A stretch of DNA of 64,000 nt from Tenodera sinensis (Eukaryota; Arthropoda; Insecta; Mantodea; Mantidae): positions 27,808,435 to 27,872,434 of the forward strand of contig CM060965.1 in NCBI GenBank assembly GCA_030765045.1, written 5' to 3'. The notes under the pieces were generated by a model, which was not told the origin of the DNA, did no database searches, and worked only from the letters and a program-made list of their open reading frames with translations. A program made the position numbers and the translations under genes. The stretch's first letter is position 1, and every line of letters begins with the position of its first letter. Of the stretch, positions 23,665-33,903 are shown piece by piece.

Positions 23665-23945
23665 TTTTTCACTGTAGAAGTTATTCAAGGCGGCCGTGCC
23701 TGAAACAGCCGCTAGAGCTCTCTCTAGTCCCAGGATAGAAAGAATAGCATTGGTCAGCTAGAAGCAAATGAATTCCCAATGCGCAACATCGATCTCCACT
23801 TTCTATCGATAGGTTAATCGATAAAGCCTTACCGTTCTCGTTGCTGGGCTGTAGTGGACCAAAATGTTCAGTGCTGCCTTCCTTCCCGTTGCCGTTCTGG
23901 TTACCCTTAGCGATGGCTGTGAACCAGACTTTAGATGTTACTAGC
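23665..23945 (-). mobile_element. CGTTGCC MITE-like repeat, copy 3 (inverted)
   Basis: Same orientation as the 19845 copy. Shares aagttattcaaggcggccgt, ctagagctctctctag, atgcgcaacatcga and ttctatcgat blocks, and ends in cttcccgttgccgttctgg. Confidence 0.55.
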
Positions 23946-24849
23946 GGGCACAAAAGGAGGGAGAGTAGACATATTGTCCTTCTATTTTCTTACACGTTAT
24001 TCACTATTCTTGTAAGTTTGTCTCTCCAGCACAAATTAAAGAAACAAAGACTCACCAATGCCCCATATAATCCAACAGTAGTTAAGTAATAGCTACAGTT
24101 CACTGACCCAAAGGAAGTCAATATTTAGGTTAACACCTGCTTTCGCTCATACGGGTGTTTGCAATGAGTTACAAGATAGGCAGGTTTTAATCTATGAACA
24201 CTGCATTTATTCTCTATGGCTAGATGTATTAAATCTACTTTAGCGCCAGAGGTCTAGTTACTTATTAAAACACGTTAACAGTGGTGGTGGGTTAACTTTC
24301 AGCCATTTTTGGTCAAAATGATTTATTTTTGCATGAAAAAATACTACAAACGCCAAAGAAATGGATGCAAAATGTGCAAGTCCTTTTGAGGTCTGCTAAG
24401 GTCTTACATTATATTTAAATGTTTGCTAGCGGTATTTTAAAATCCTTTTTACAAATATCGGTACAGTTAACACTTGATGCTCCATAAAACACATACTAGC
24501 TGAAACTTTTACTGTATCTTTTCAAAACTGTTGTTAATAAAACTAGGCGTGGGATTGGTATTACTTTGAAATAAAATGTGTGCAAAAATAATATAGATTT
24601 TTGAAAGTTTGCTTTTTCAATGGATATGATTTTTCCGTGTGTAATGAAGATAATGAAAAACCGAAGCTAGGAATTTTAAAAATAATAAACGTAGTTACAT
24701 TTCTATAGTTTAGTATTGTGACAAATGACTCTTGTAGAACTGAATCACAAAAATATAGTTATCTTTTTATCGTTAAAACAACCTACAATTCGTAGTGACC
24801 TTGCCACTCATTGTTATTCTAACTTATAACCTTGAAACAAAACGCTAAT

Positions 24850-25035
24850 TAACTGCTCGACTGCTCGCACAAACAACTACCACGATTCACTCACTAAAAC
24901 TGTTTCAACACTTGCCGGCTCGCTTTTATAGTCCAGGCGAAGTGTCGGCAAATTCTCTGGAAAATACACCTTTTCTCGAGAATAGCCAGCAGTCGAAAGT
25001 CTCGAACGGTCTAAAATTGGTCTTTGTTCTGGCGC
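24850..25035 (-). promoter_or_regulatory. heat-shock-like TATA promoter B (minus strand)
   Basis: Read leftwards there is a strong TATAAAAG box (24923-24930). Upstream are three clusters of imperfect alternating TTC/GAA units: around 24951-24964 (TTC-GAG-TTT spacing), 24971-24985 (TTCtcGAGaa) and 24991-25009. A GC-rich stretch with gttgctaggcaacgcg follows at 25060-25080. The leader would begin near 24900 and resembles heat-shock 5' leaders only in style. It lies about 570 bp downstream of the osp PH1 exon, on the same strand, so it could start a PH1-less osp transcript or a non-coding RNA. The first ATG downstream opens only a 12-codon frame. Confidence 0.45.
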
Positions 25036-25495
25036 GTCTATTGTCCTTATTTATCGGCCGCGCGTTGCCTAGCAACATTTTGGTGGTAGTATATTGAATT
25101 GAATAATATTTTTGACTCCTTATTTTGTTTACCTTTTTTTATAAACTTGACTTTGAGCGTCTGTGACCAGCGGTCGGCGTCATGGTATTCATGCAACAGC
25201 TACTGAAGGGGGTATTTTGGTGCACATTTATACTTTGTTTTAATAAAGCTAAAGACCTATCAATCATTTCAAAAAATAATTTATAATATTACTTGCTTCT
25301 ATGGTAGTGCAAAAAAGTATGGTCATTTTACTCAGAAATGCACCAAAAATTTTAGTAACTCAAAATATTTGACTTGGAGAATTTAAATTCGGAGATAGAA
25401 ACTCTTGACGAGTTTACAAAAAGGAAGCCCTTAGCATCAAAATTGTGAAAAACATAAATTTGACCCATCAGCATGTAAATGTTGACGTGACCTAC

Positions 25496-25684
25496 CTTGC
25501 TCCGAGGGAAGACTGAGAGTACGTCCCCCCACCACCGACACTCCTCTCTGCAGGTCCCCTTGACAAAGTGCACGCGGTCGGGCGCAGTGATGGCCAAGCT
25601 GTACGGATGTCCGGTTAGTTCCTCCGCATCCGTAACTTCCAGCACCTTGTTCATGTCGATACTCGCCTGAGGCACCGTGTCCGG
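25496..25684 (-). CDS. osp: outspread/MPRIP orthologue, exon with C-terminal half of first PH domain
   Basis: A 189-bp minus-strand exon (63 codons, phase 0 both ends). Acceptor TTCAG is next to 25684 and donor GTAGG follows 25496. It encodes PDTVPQASIDMNKVLEVTDA, later TAPDRVHFVKGTC and a CRWWGDVLSVFPRSK end. In human MPRIP the first PH domain has the corresponding LPQGTINMN, DVVD-E-RTG and W-E-L-V-PR positions, including the Trp of the C-terminal helix. This is the exon that best identifies the gene. The N-terminal half of the domain should be encoded upstream (beyond 25684), but I could not locate it in the window. Confidence 0.88.
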
Positions 25685-26920
25685 CTGAAAAACAAACAAA
25701 ACATTCTTAGGTCAGTCTTCCACTGAACAGGCAACTCAGTCAGTCTTCAGCCCTCATCTGGACTCTTCTGAAACATATTTGTTATACAGGATACCAATTT
25801 AATAGCTTTATGAACTAACAAAATCTCTGTTCTCTGTGACGATTTTCAATCATAGACAAACTATCCAAAACAAACACTTTGACGAATCCTTCACGCACTC
25901 TTATCGTATGTCACGCGAACTCCCTACTCAATGTAACCATTTTCAACAGGTCATTAGGGACTGATTGCAACAAACAGATGAGCGTGTCAAATGCGGAGTA
26001 CCTTCCTTTCTGATTGCCCTGGACGACGCTACGTTTGCAAGAAATGTGGGAGTTTTTAAAATAACTAACTTACATAACGTTATTTAAATCTAAGATGCAT
26101 GTTGTTTTTAAACATCTAAGGTATATAACTACCTTAGAATCTTTTGTTTTAATTGTACTACATATATTTATAAATAGTTAACAAACTATTGTTATTAATT
26201 ATTGTAAGGAATGTAACTCTTGGTTAAATGACTACAAAATAGATAAATTTAAAAAATAAATAAGTTAGAAACTGATCATACCCGCGGCCTTAATACCTCT
26301 TTTGGTATTTCATCGCGTGTTTTGCGCTAAGCTCGAGAACCCAGAATTTGATTTGATTGTTACAAATAAACTAAGTTCAAATTAAGTCTCACAATAATGT
26401 CAGATTTAGAATAATTCAGCTATTATAACCGTGAAAGCGGTACGAACGAAAGCAATTTCAAATATATTAATCATTGGCTTATACAGGACTTTTTCTTGGT
26501 CGTCAAGGACTATTTAGCTATCCGGATGATGTATTACTACCTATTTTTAAATTCACAAACACGCACACTCGAACCCGCGACCCTCTACGCAAAGAACGAC
26601 CACGTTACGAAGGCCGCCACACAGTTGGTTGTTAGAGCTTACTATTTTGCTATTATAGTTTTCATCAACTTAGTGGTGAAAACTATACAGATGAGTATTA
26701 ACTGACTGCTGATCAAAATATCTCCAAAATTGGTCAAACAGCTTCTAATAGGTTAATTGGACCATTACATTATAGTATAGTCATAAACTAACATTTGCCA
26801 TTATCATTTGGCATCTACTCTCCGCACTGTATAATTTGTATAATATTCGTTTCCTTGCAGACGTCACCGGAAGCCTCAAGAAGCAAAGCTACTAACCCTG
26901 ATTTAAACACAACGGATATT
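25685..26920. other. no recognised feature
   Basis: AT-rich DNA upstream of the last visible osp exon, either intron or intergenic. Only a weak minus-strand tRNA-like remnant at about 26565-26630 (box B-like gggtcgcgggttcg) stands out, probably an old SINE head. Confidence 0.5.
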
Positions 26921-26924
26921 TCTG

Positions 26925-26925
<1 letters not shown>

Positions 26926-26977
<52 letters not shown>
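26926..26977. repeat. poly-A tract (~52 bp)
   Basis: Uninterrupted A run. It could be the tail of a retroposed sequence on the plus strand, but the preceding bases show no recognised element. Confidence 0.9.
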
Positions 26978-26978
<1 letters not shown>

Positions 26979-28032
26979 CAAAAATCTGTTTGTTAAGTAA
27001 GTCATTACATTTCTACACTTTGCGGACTATTTGGTGTACTATTGTAGCCATTCTCCTAAAATTACTAGCTTTGCTCATCATTGACTAGCCAATAACTGAC
27101 CAACCATGTAAAATATTCACAAAGGAGATTTTGGTCCATTTTGATATAAGCTGTAAAACTAAATAAATAGATAAAAACCATGCATTTGGGGCCATTTTTC
27201 GCAAAACTGTGAATTTATTTGATACTCCTTACGTTTTCGAGGCGCTGATTTAAATTTATGAGTAACTTCAATCACGTTTCTTCTCTGCTGAGTAATTTCA
27301 TAATAACAAACGCTTCCTATCGAACCCGGGCCTTTGCATTTGAAAACAAAAGATTTCCCAAGTGCATTCAATTCAAATGCTACTTCTTTAGTTTGATGAT
27401 TACATAAAGCAAGATTAGAAGGGGAATGGGCATTTTAACCCTATTCAGTAGTACTTTCTTGTCTTGGTTTCATTTCCTGTAATGGGTGCAAAGCAAGACA
27501 CGAGGTTCTTGTCACCTATCCGAGTAGAAGACAAGTAAATTACATTGTTCCCCTCCCGAGTATGCTATCTGTCGCACACAACTGCTTGGTTGGCTGCCTA
27601 AGAGACAGGTGCGCACTCCGCGCAGTGGGTGGTCCGTTTCAGCTATCTGAATTCTTCAAAATGTAGGAAAATTACGATGTGATATGAAAACACTCTTTGA
27701 AACCTTAAATCGCGTCAAAGCTCCCAAACGTTGTTTGATAAAATACCAGAGTAATAAATGTCGACTCAAATTAAAAATGACTCGGCATTTCCCGTTTGCA
27801 ATCGTTACGTATTCATGTTCAATTTTGGAATTATTATAGAAAAATGTTGTGATATTTTGTTAATTCTTTATCATTTATTGAAAGTACTTGTTTTTCTTCC
27901 ATCTCATACGAAACATAATTGTCTTGTAAAGAGTTTCAGTTAAATAATAGTGCAGTAATACAATTGTCATACACATTCAACTGTTTTAAATCAGCCTATA
28001 TTATGTTTTCTATTGCTTTAAAGGAAAGGAAT

Positions 28033-28100
28033 TGAACCCACGACCTCCCGAATGCGAGTCTCACACGTTACCGCGGACCATCTGGCTCGGCCATGAGAAA
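28033..28100 (-). mobile_element. SINE family D head fragment
   Basis: Minus strand: ggccgagccagatggtccgcgg, then ggaggtcgtgggttcaattcc, a tRNA-like box A/box B pair matching the copies at 32243 and 59741. Only the head is recognisable. Confidence 0.6.
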
Positions 28101-28599
28101 GGGACAAGCAGAATAATTTATGAAGCCGTTTCAGAAAGAGAAGTCGACAAAGGAAGAACAGCAAAAGGGAAAGAAGACATTTGGGACACTAAATGTCAAC
28201 TGATCCCTCAGTATTTCTTTACAAAAATGAGCAGTAAAAATGTTCGGCGCAGAAGTGGCGAAGAAGTTATCCTTGGGTATAAAACTCCAATTTATTTCTT
28301 TATTCAATGGACCTCCAAATAATGTTTTGATATGAAAGTTTGGGTGACGGTAGAGATGTAATCCAGCAGTCATGATGATCTAACTCTTGAGGCGTGGGAA
28401 CTCTGCAGCAGCTGTCCCATCAGGCGACGAAGGAAATGACGCACAACCAACAGTTTATTGCACAATGTTGAATGGGGGCGAGATTACGTCAAATTAACTG
28501 CGATCCCAAGATTAATGTAGCACGAGTTTTCTGAAAACTTCAACACATCAAGCTTAACTTGGAGAGGCTGCTATACTCTGGTGTTCATTGAAAATAACA

Positions 28600-28765
28600 C
28601 ATAACGAACCGAGTAATGTGTGGGGCACGCTTTCAGAAGTTCCCATGTTTGATTCCCGTCGACCGCCCACGCTCACTAAAGATTCTTCGTGGTTTTCTAT
28701 GATAGGTAGGTGAACGCTGCGATTATTTTCCTTTCATTCCGTTTCCTCCTCATTTTACAGGAATG
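28600..28765 (+). mobile_element. degenerate SINE family D copy
   Basis: Box B-like tgtttgattcccgtcgaccg is followed by tcttcgtggttttctatgataggtaggtgaacgctg, a mutated version of the family D body (ggttttcctgggtcgccaggcgaatgctg at 34980). Confidence 0.45.
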
Positions 28766-29771
28766 TCCCACATGGAGGTGCGGGACACATGATGCGGAAG
28801 CGTGCATAAAGGAAAGAGTAGTTCCCGTTAAGACTAGAGGGCTGCTTGGTCGACGGGTCGTTCATCGCCCTAAGTAGCTCCAGCCGTCCTTTTAGAGTAG
28901 GTAGGTATATCAATTGTGACCGTGGTGTCATTCTACTATTCTATTGTCGCACTCTACGCTGACACAATGCTAAGCTCCTTGAACGGTAGGCAGGGCATGG
29001 GTTAAACCTCGTGTCTCCTCCATTAGCACCACTGTTTTAGAGCGAGTAAACAAAGCAAGATATTGTCCCCGTTTTACTGCACCTGCGCCCACATTTGTCT
29101 CGTTAAAAGGTACAGCTTTAAAAGTTGTGCTTACAAATAACTCACAAATTGAGTACTTTTCAACTAAATGAATAAAAGTTAATAAAAACCTTTCTTTTTT
29201 CCAATGTTTGAAATGTATAAATGCGTTTAAAACAGAATATCTACAGTAATAAACTGCGTCAAAATATGCTTTCTCATGATACACATGAGAATGAAGAACG
29301 TGCAAGCAAAATTATGGGAGGAAAATCTAGGTCAGATGTAGGAAAAAGATGCTATACTTGTAAGATATGTTTTCGAAATCACTCATAGTTTTATATTTTA
29401 CTCCATTAAATCATAGAGAAATAATCTTTGTCGTTATAAATATTTAAACAGCAGACATGATGCAATTATTCATGCTTGGAGAGCTTTATTTATTTTCAAT
29501 GAAAGATGTGCTGTCATCACAAATTTGCATCTTCATGGTCCATATAATATCATCGTACAAAAATAAGATGGGTTAGACCACATGGCTTTCTATGTCCGCT
29601 ACCATTTATTTTATATAGCTTCTAGAAACTATTTTTACAATGGCTTGACTACAGCAGCTTGCGGAGGGCGCCTTAGAAACTCGACCGAAAGACGATCTTT
29701 TGGCCTATGAGTCATTCCACGTCAAACCGAACAAAATATGGCAAAAATGACCTTGATCTCTCAGATTTTCT

Positions 29772-29813
<42 letters not shown>

Positions 29814-30615
29814 TGTTTTGGAACAAAATATATTTGACCCGTGTTTCTTCGTTTTGCATAAAAAAATTTATTTTGGCAGATATTAATTTTTGAAATGTCC
29901 AAAAAATCGCGCGCTCCTCACTCTTCGATCAATCATACCTCCGATTGTAATGAAGCAAATTACTTGATCTTTGGCTCAAATTAAAGATAAATCGCAGTAT
30001 TTCGTGAGGTATTTATTAGAAAATGTTATTAATTATTATTAATATTATATTTTATACGATTAAAGTTTTAAAGTTAGATAATAACAAACTCGACTATTTA
30101 AAAATCTGGAAAAAAAAAGATATAATGAAGTTTATTCAATATTTTCAGAAAAAATCAGAATGGAGTCTCTAATAGTTCAGTTGTAATTAACTTTGCAAAT
30201 CAGTGCAGCGAATTCGCGTGGCAGCGGTGGCGGCTACAGTAACCTGACACAATTGCCACCTTCCATTGCGGCAACTGTTCATTGCTTGAGGTTCCATGAA
30301 AGTTACAACAGTACAGTAAGGAGAACACTTCTAGCTGACACTATTATTTGTGCACTATTAGCATCTTCAAAAAAGTCCTGTTGGCGAATCCATAGCTTTT
30401 GCCTGTTTCATCAGCTCGTATTGTATAATTCTGCGAATGAAACCATGCACATGGGGAGGGAGGGGGAAGGTAGTGATGTCTGCATGATCTGAGACAGTCT
30501 TGCTAATTCACACGTGCTTTTTAGTGCAGCGTGCAGTTAAAGACATAGTTAGATCTTTGCAAAAAGGAGTGAATATAGTGAATTTGTGAGACATTGATCA
30601 TAGCGTAAATCAATT

Positions 30616-30849
30616 ATGCCACCTGTAAGTTCTAAATTAGGGACCAAAACATTACACAGTCAGAGTAGAGAAATTATTTCAAATGTATGGACGTACATGA
30701 AGGAAGAAGCCAAAAGCAAAGAACTGTTTACATCAGAAGATTTTTTCAAAAAAATTCAAAAGTTCAAAAGCACGTATCAGATGCCACAGAAGTATCAGAA
30801 AGAAGGTACATCGTGGAAAAAATTTTCTGCATGGACTGTACTGCCTTAG
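30616..30849 (+). CDS. short ORF in TIR element, possible transposon-derived DNA-binding domain
   Basis: A 77-codon ATG-started frame: basic, Lys/Ser/Gln-rich, with an N-terminal KTLHSQSREIISNVWTYMKE segment resembling the first helices of helix-turn-helix domains in several insect transposases. No catalytic residues follow. It may be the truncated N-terminus of the element's transposase. I do not recognise a specific family. Confidence 0.35.
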   Translation: MPPVSSKLGTKTLHSQSREIISNVWTYMKEEAKSKELFTSEDFFKKIQKFKSTYQMPQKYQKEGTSWKKFSAWTVLP

Positions 30850-31243
30850 TAAGAAGAAGTTATCTGACTAGCATAGCTGACGCGGCAATTCGCAGGCTGT
30901 CTGCAGTCACCTGGCTTGTTACTCGTCCGTGTGCGCTTGCAGGTCTCCAGAAAAAAAAATTGTAGCAAATGCACTAATGCAAGCTCCATAGTTTTCAACA
31001 TCTTATTTTATAGATAAAATGTCAGGGAATCCGTGTGTGTATATATATATTTTTAGATTTTTAACATATCGATTTAAATTCTATTTTTGGTTTTACAAAA
31101 TATACCATCAAAAAAACAGTCCAAAATTTATGTGTAATAATGATTGATCGAAAGTTATTAAAAGGGTTACATTTAACCTTTCCAATGCGCCAAACCCCAA
31201 CTCTCAATTCTATATGAACTTAGAGTAACAAGTGATTTTATAT

Positions 31244-31709
31244 TGTGACTTTTTGGGTTTGGTGTGAAGTAAAGAAGACAGATGTAGTCGAGATAAAGAA
31301 ACACTTTTATTTCCGTAAACAGTAACTTTGTACACTCGTTGCAACAACAAGAAAGTCTTTTCCGATTCTCCAACAGCACGGCTCCGAACTCGTAACACAA
31401 AGAACTAACTCTTCTCCGTCGGCACGACTACTCAACGCTTCACTACGTCTCACTCCTCTTCTGTCGCACTTTACCGCTATTTATATCTCCCAGGCACTAT
31501 TCTGGAAGCTTCAGGAACGTTCAGTTATCGCGGTGAGATACAAAGTAGAAGATTCCAGAAGCCTCTATCCTTTTCTCTCTTTCGGCAAGCGCCCCAACAA
31601 TGCGGCCATTCTCTGTCTCTTTCCTTCGGCTCCTTTGCGGTAGTGCCGACAATAATGCGATGGGTGACACTGCTGTTGTCGGCAATTAGATGCGGCGGAC
31701 GCGGTGACA
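31244..31709 (-). mobile_element. solo LTR of the HSE-bearing retrotransposon family
   Basis: A 466-bp LTR read on the minus strand, starting TGTCACCGCG (31709) and ending in GTCACA (31244). It matches the LTRs at 40861 and 43226 over most of its length and is flanked by ATAT at 31240-31243 and 31710-31713. No internal sequence remains, as expected after LTR-LTR recombination. It is ~160 bp shorter than the full element's LTRs, mainly because it lacks the 42-bp tandem duplications. Heat shock element, TATA box (31478-31485) and AATAAA-type signal are retained. Confidence 0.92.
31500..31560 (-). promoter_or_regulatory. heat shock elements in the solo LTR
   Basis: Five perfect alternating TTC/GAA units with 2-nt spacers at 31500-31522 (TTC 31500, GAA 31505, TTC 31510, GAA 31515, TTC 31520), plus a second three-unit array GAAgaTTCcaGAA at 31548-31560. 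The five-unit array lies 14 bp upstream of the TATA box. Heat shock factor trimers bind such alternating nGAAn arrays. Confidence 0.85.
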
Positions 31710-32242
31710 ATATTACGGTGCGCGCAGAAACTGCTTGGTTTCTAATAGCCATAACTAAGCAAGTAATTTAAAAATACGGAACTAAAAAAATATGGGTCTC
31801 CTTATTTGATGCCTATTATTCATAAAAAAATTTTGAACCTCCTACAAAAAAGTCGTGTTTTAAGGGTGTTCGATTTGACGTGAATTGACCCCTATGTCCC
31901 TACGAGAGGATGGTTGAGGCGAACGGATCCTAAGGGCGGCCGGAACGTTAGAGCAGTGGGCAGGGTCCCTACATTTTCCCAGTTAGAAGCACCCCGGCGG
32001 AGGCTGGCACGGACCTGGGATACCAGTTCCCTTCCCGCCTCCCTCGGATTTGTGCCATCCCATGGGGGACCCAGGAACCAGTAGGCTGCCTTCCAATCCG
32101 GGGGACAAGATTTCTAGAACGCATTCGCATTGCTGCTGCCACGACGCTCGCCGACACTTCCAACTCTAACTGTATGAAGGGTGAAATAAAATTATTAGTG
32201 TAAGGAAATGGAGGGACAGAAAATTAGGAGATTATGGAAATC

Positions 32243-32385
32243 CTTCCCAGCATTCACCTGGCAACTCGGGAAACCTCCGAAATAACCCATGGGTCCGAAA
32301 GGTCGGCCACGGGGATCAAACCGCGACCTCCCGAATCCGGGCTTCAGACGTTACTACCTGAGCGACCCGCTCGACTACAATGACT
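32243..32385 (-). mobile_element. SINE family D copy
   Basis: Minus strand: gtcgagcgggtcgctcaggtag head, box B-like gcggtttgatccccgtggcc, then ggaggtttcccgagttgccaggtgaatgctgg. Same layout as the copy at 34899. Confidence 0.7.
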
Positions 32386-32546
32386 CATTTTTCTATCTAC
32401 TTCATGTTACTATAAATAAAGGATTATACATTTTAGGTACAGGAGGGTTGCAGGAACCCGAAGGGATGGGCAAATGTTTATGAGTGGGACGCTTATATGC
32501 CGGTCTTGAAAATCCGTACTCTTTCAAATACATCACGAGAAACCAC

Positions 32547-32651
32547 ACACGCACGCACGCACGCACACACACACCCACCCACCCACACACACCCACACCC
32601 ACCCACACCCACCCACACACCCACACCTACACCCACACCCACACACACACA
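32547..32651. repeat. compound (CA)n/(CCCA)n microsatellite
   Basis: Mixed ACGC, CA and CCCA units over ~105 bp directly before a LINE 3' end. Confidence 0.9.
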
Positions 32652-32659
32652 GTACAACA

Positions 32660-33005
32660 TATAATTTATGAATGTCAAGAAACACAAAAAACAACGAATA
32701 AAGCTGAAAGAAGATATTAAGAAGAATGGAGGCAGCTGGCCAGTCACTACACATCAATTAGTAACAAAGCATTTGAAGGCTTTCAAAGAATTCTGCATCG
32801 CACTAGAACTGTGAGAAATGAACTATGCAGTGAAAAAAGAGAAGATACGAGTTTACCAAACATCAGTAACAATTACTAAAATTGTGGACTATTAAAGTGA
32901 TCAAGCAAAGCACAAAACAATTGAGTGAAATTAATGCATGTAATATTACTTTGTAATGGGGCATGCTGCCTAATTTCAATAAAGAGTGTTATTGGGAAAA
33001 AAAAA

Positions 33006-33012
<7 letters not shown>
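32660..33012 (+). pseudogene. 5'-truncated LINE 3' end with A-tail
   Basis: The sequence reads IIYECQETQ and, after a frame change, DIKKNGGSWPVTTHQLV...FKEFCIALEL before a stop. This is the spacing of the C-terminal tail of R1-like LINE ORF2 after its zinc knuckle. It is followed by ~180 bp of 3' UTR with AATAAA (near 32983) and a run of A at 32998-33010. Truncation at the 5' side and the A tail fit target-primed retrotransposition. The exact clade is unknown. Confidence 0.55.

Positions 33013-33066
<54 letters not shown>
33011..33066. repeat. (CA)n microsatellite following LINE A-tail
   Basis: About 28 CA units seeded directly after the LINE poly-A, a common origin of microsatellites. Confidence 0.95.
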
Positions 33067-33069
<3 letters not shown>

Positions 33070-33070
<1 letters not shown>

Positions 33071-33486
33071 ACCCACACATATACCCATCTCCCAACAAAC
33101 ACACCTTTTTAAAAGGTTTGGTTCAGAAAGCCTCAAAGCAGGTATTTCCAAGGAAATCTCGGTATTTAAATCTTTGGGAATAACACAATACTTCCCTTAC
33201 TACACATAGTAGAAGAGGTAATATATTATGGAAATGATTATGAACATCTTTCAGTAATGAAAACGCTGTTTTATTTTATTTTTTAGCTGTTTCAAATTTT
33301 ACCTAAGCAGGACCTATTCTGTTCAAAAGTTGGGCCAAAATAACCCAAGCTGTCGATGGACCCTTAAACTCCACTTACTCACTCACTCTGGTCAAATGTT
33401 TTCTGCATTATATAGTTAATAACAATTTAGGACAGAAATGAATAGGCATGACATTACTAAGAATTCGATAATGCACCATATCTACT
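33070..33486. other. no recognised feature
   Basis: Mixed-composition DNA. A stretch at 33335-33395 (cgatggacccttaaactcca) is echoed at 63855-63900 (cgacgggcccttaaacccca), suggesting another short unnamed dispersed repeat. Confidence 0.4.
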
Positions 33487-33903
33487 TGTTAACATTGCGG
33501 AACCCCCTCGCCCATGTGAGGGGGCGCTGTAGCGGCGCCTTCCACCTGCAGCATGAAACCTGTTCTCCCCTCCCTTCATATCACTTGTACGTACGAAGAA
33601 CCCAGCCTTTATATGCTGACAGCAATAACACGGCCTACCCTAAAGTGGTGTTGATAATAACATTTGCTTCCTTATATGGCTCTAGTATAGTCTGGTCTTC
33701 TTGCCAATAGCTCCCGGACCTTCATTTGCATGTTGGTTCTCCTTGAAATTGAATATCGTGCTTAATACGCTGTCACCTGTTTATTTATTTTCGTGCATTC
33801 GTGCCAAACTGTCCTCGTGACCAAGGGAATGAAAACTGGCTGTAATAAATACCGTTCAGCTATTACTATTGTTTCTTTTTTCTCTTTCAATCGTTAACTT
33901 ACA
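33487..33903 (+). mobile_element. possible solo LTR (unconfirmed)
   Basis: A 417-bp segment beginning TGTTAACATTGCGG and ending GTTAACTTACA, with short inverted termini (tgttaa / ttaac..aca), a tttatatg TATA-like motif near 33610 and AATAAA near 33844. These are the parts of an LTR, but I see no target duplication and no second copy, so this is tentative. Confidence 0.28.

Larger units (their letters stand above)
9890..25495 (-). other. 15.6-kb osp intron filled with mobile elements
   Basis: The GTAGG donor after 25496 and the GCAG acceptor before 9889 bound a 15,606-bp intron. It holds SINEs, a Tc1-like element, LINE scraps, a MITE family and two promoter-like segments, all listed separately. 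In 15,700-17,380, 18,060-19,600 and 20,450-22,330 I see nothing I can name apart from weak tRNA-like fragments, for example near 17,130-17,180 (minus). Confidence 0.7.
29709..31891. mobile_element. 2.2-kb TIR DNA transposon of unassigned superfamily, with nested solo LTR
   Basis: The left end gagtcattccacgtcaaa (29709) and the right end, whose reverse complement is gggtcaattcacgtcaaa (31891), form ~26-bp imperfect inverted repeats. They are flanked by ctat at 29705-29708 and 31892-31895 (or cctat if one base is shifted). Inside are a poly-T run (29776-29811), AT-rich DNA, a short ORF with a helix-turn-helix look (30616-30849), and a solo LTR with its own target duplication (31240-31713). Removing the LTR leaves ~1.7 kb. 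No catalytic domain is visible, so it is non-autonomous. Confidence 0.7.

Noticed and set aside
28032..28322. 96-codon plus-strand ORF beginning in SINE sequence
   Set aside because: The start lies in the antisense of a tRNA-like SINE head and the rest shows no family resemblance.
32402..33209. Cys/Val/Gly-rich and Thr/His-rich ORFs
   Set aside because: They come from CA microsatellites read on both strands.
33487..33903. Candidate second type of solo LTR
   Set aside because: Kept only as a low-confidence feature. TG/CA-like ends and TATA/AATAAA motifs are present, but the flanks ctact and tatgg do not match and no second copy is in the window.
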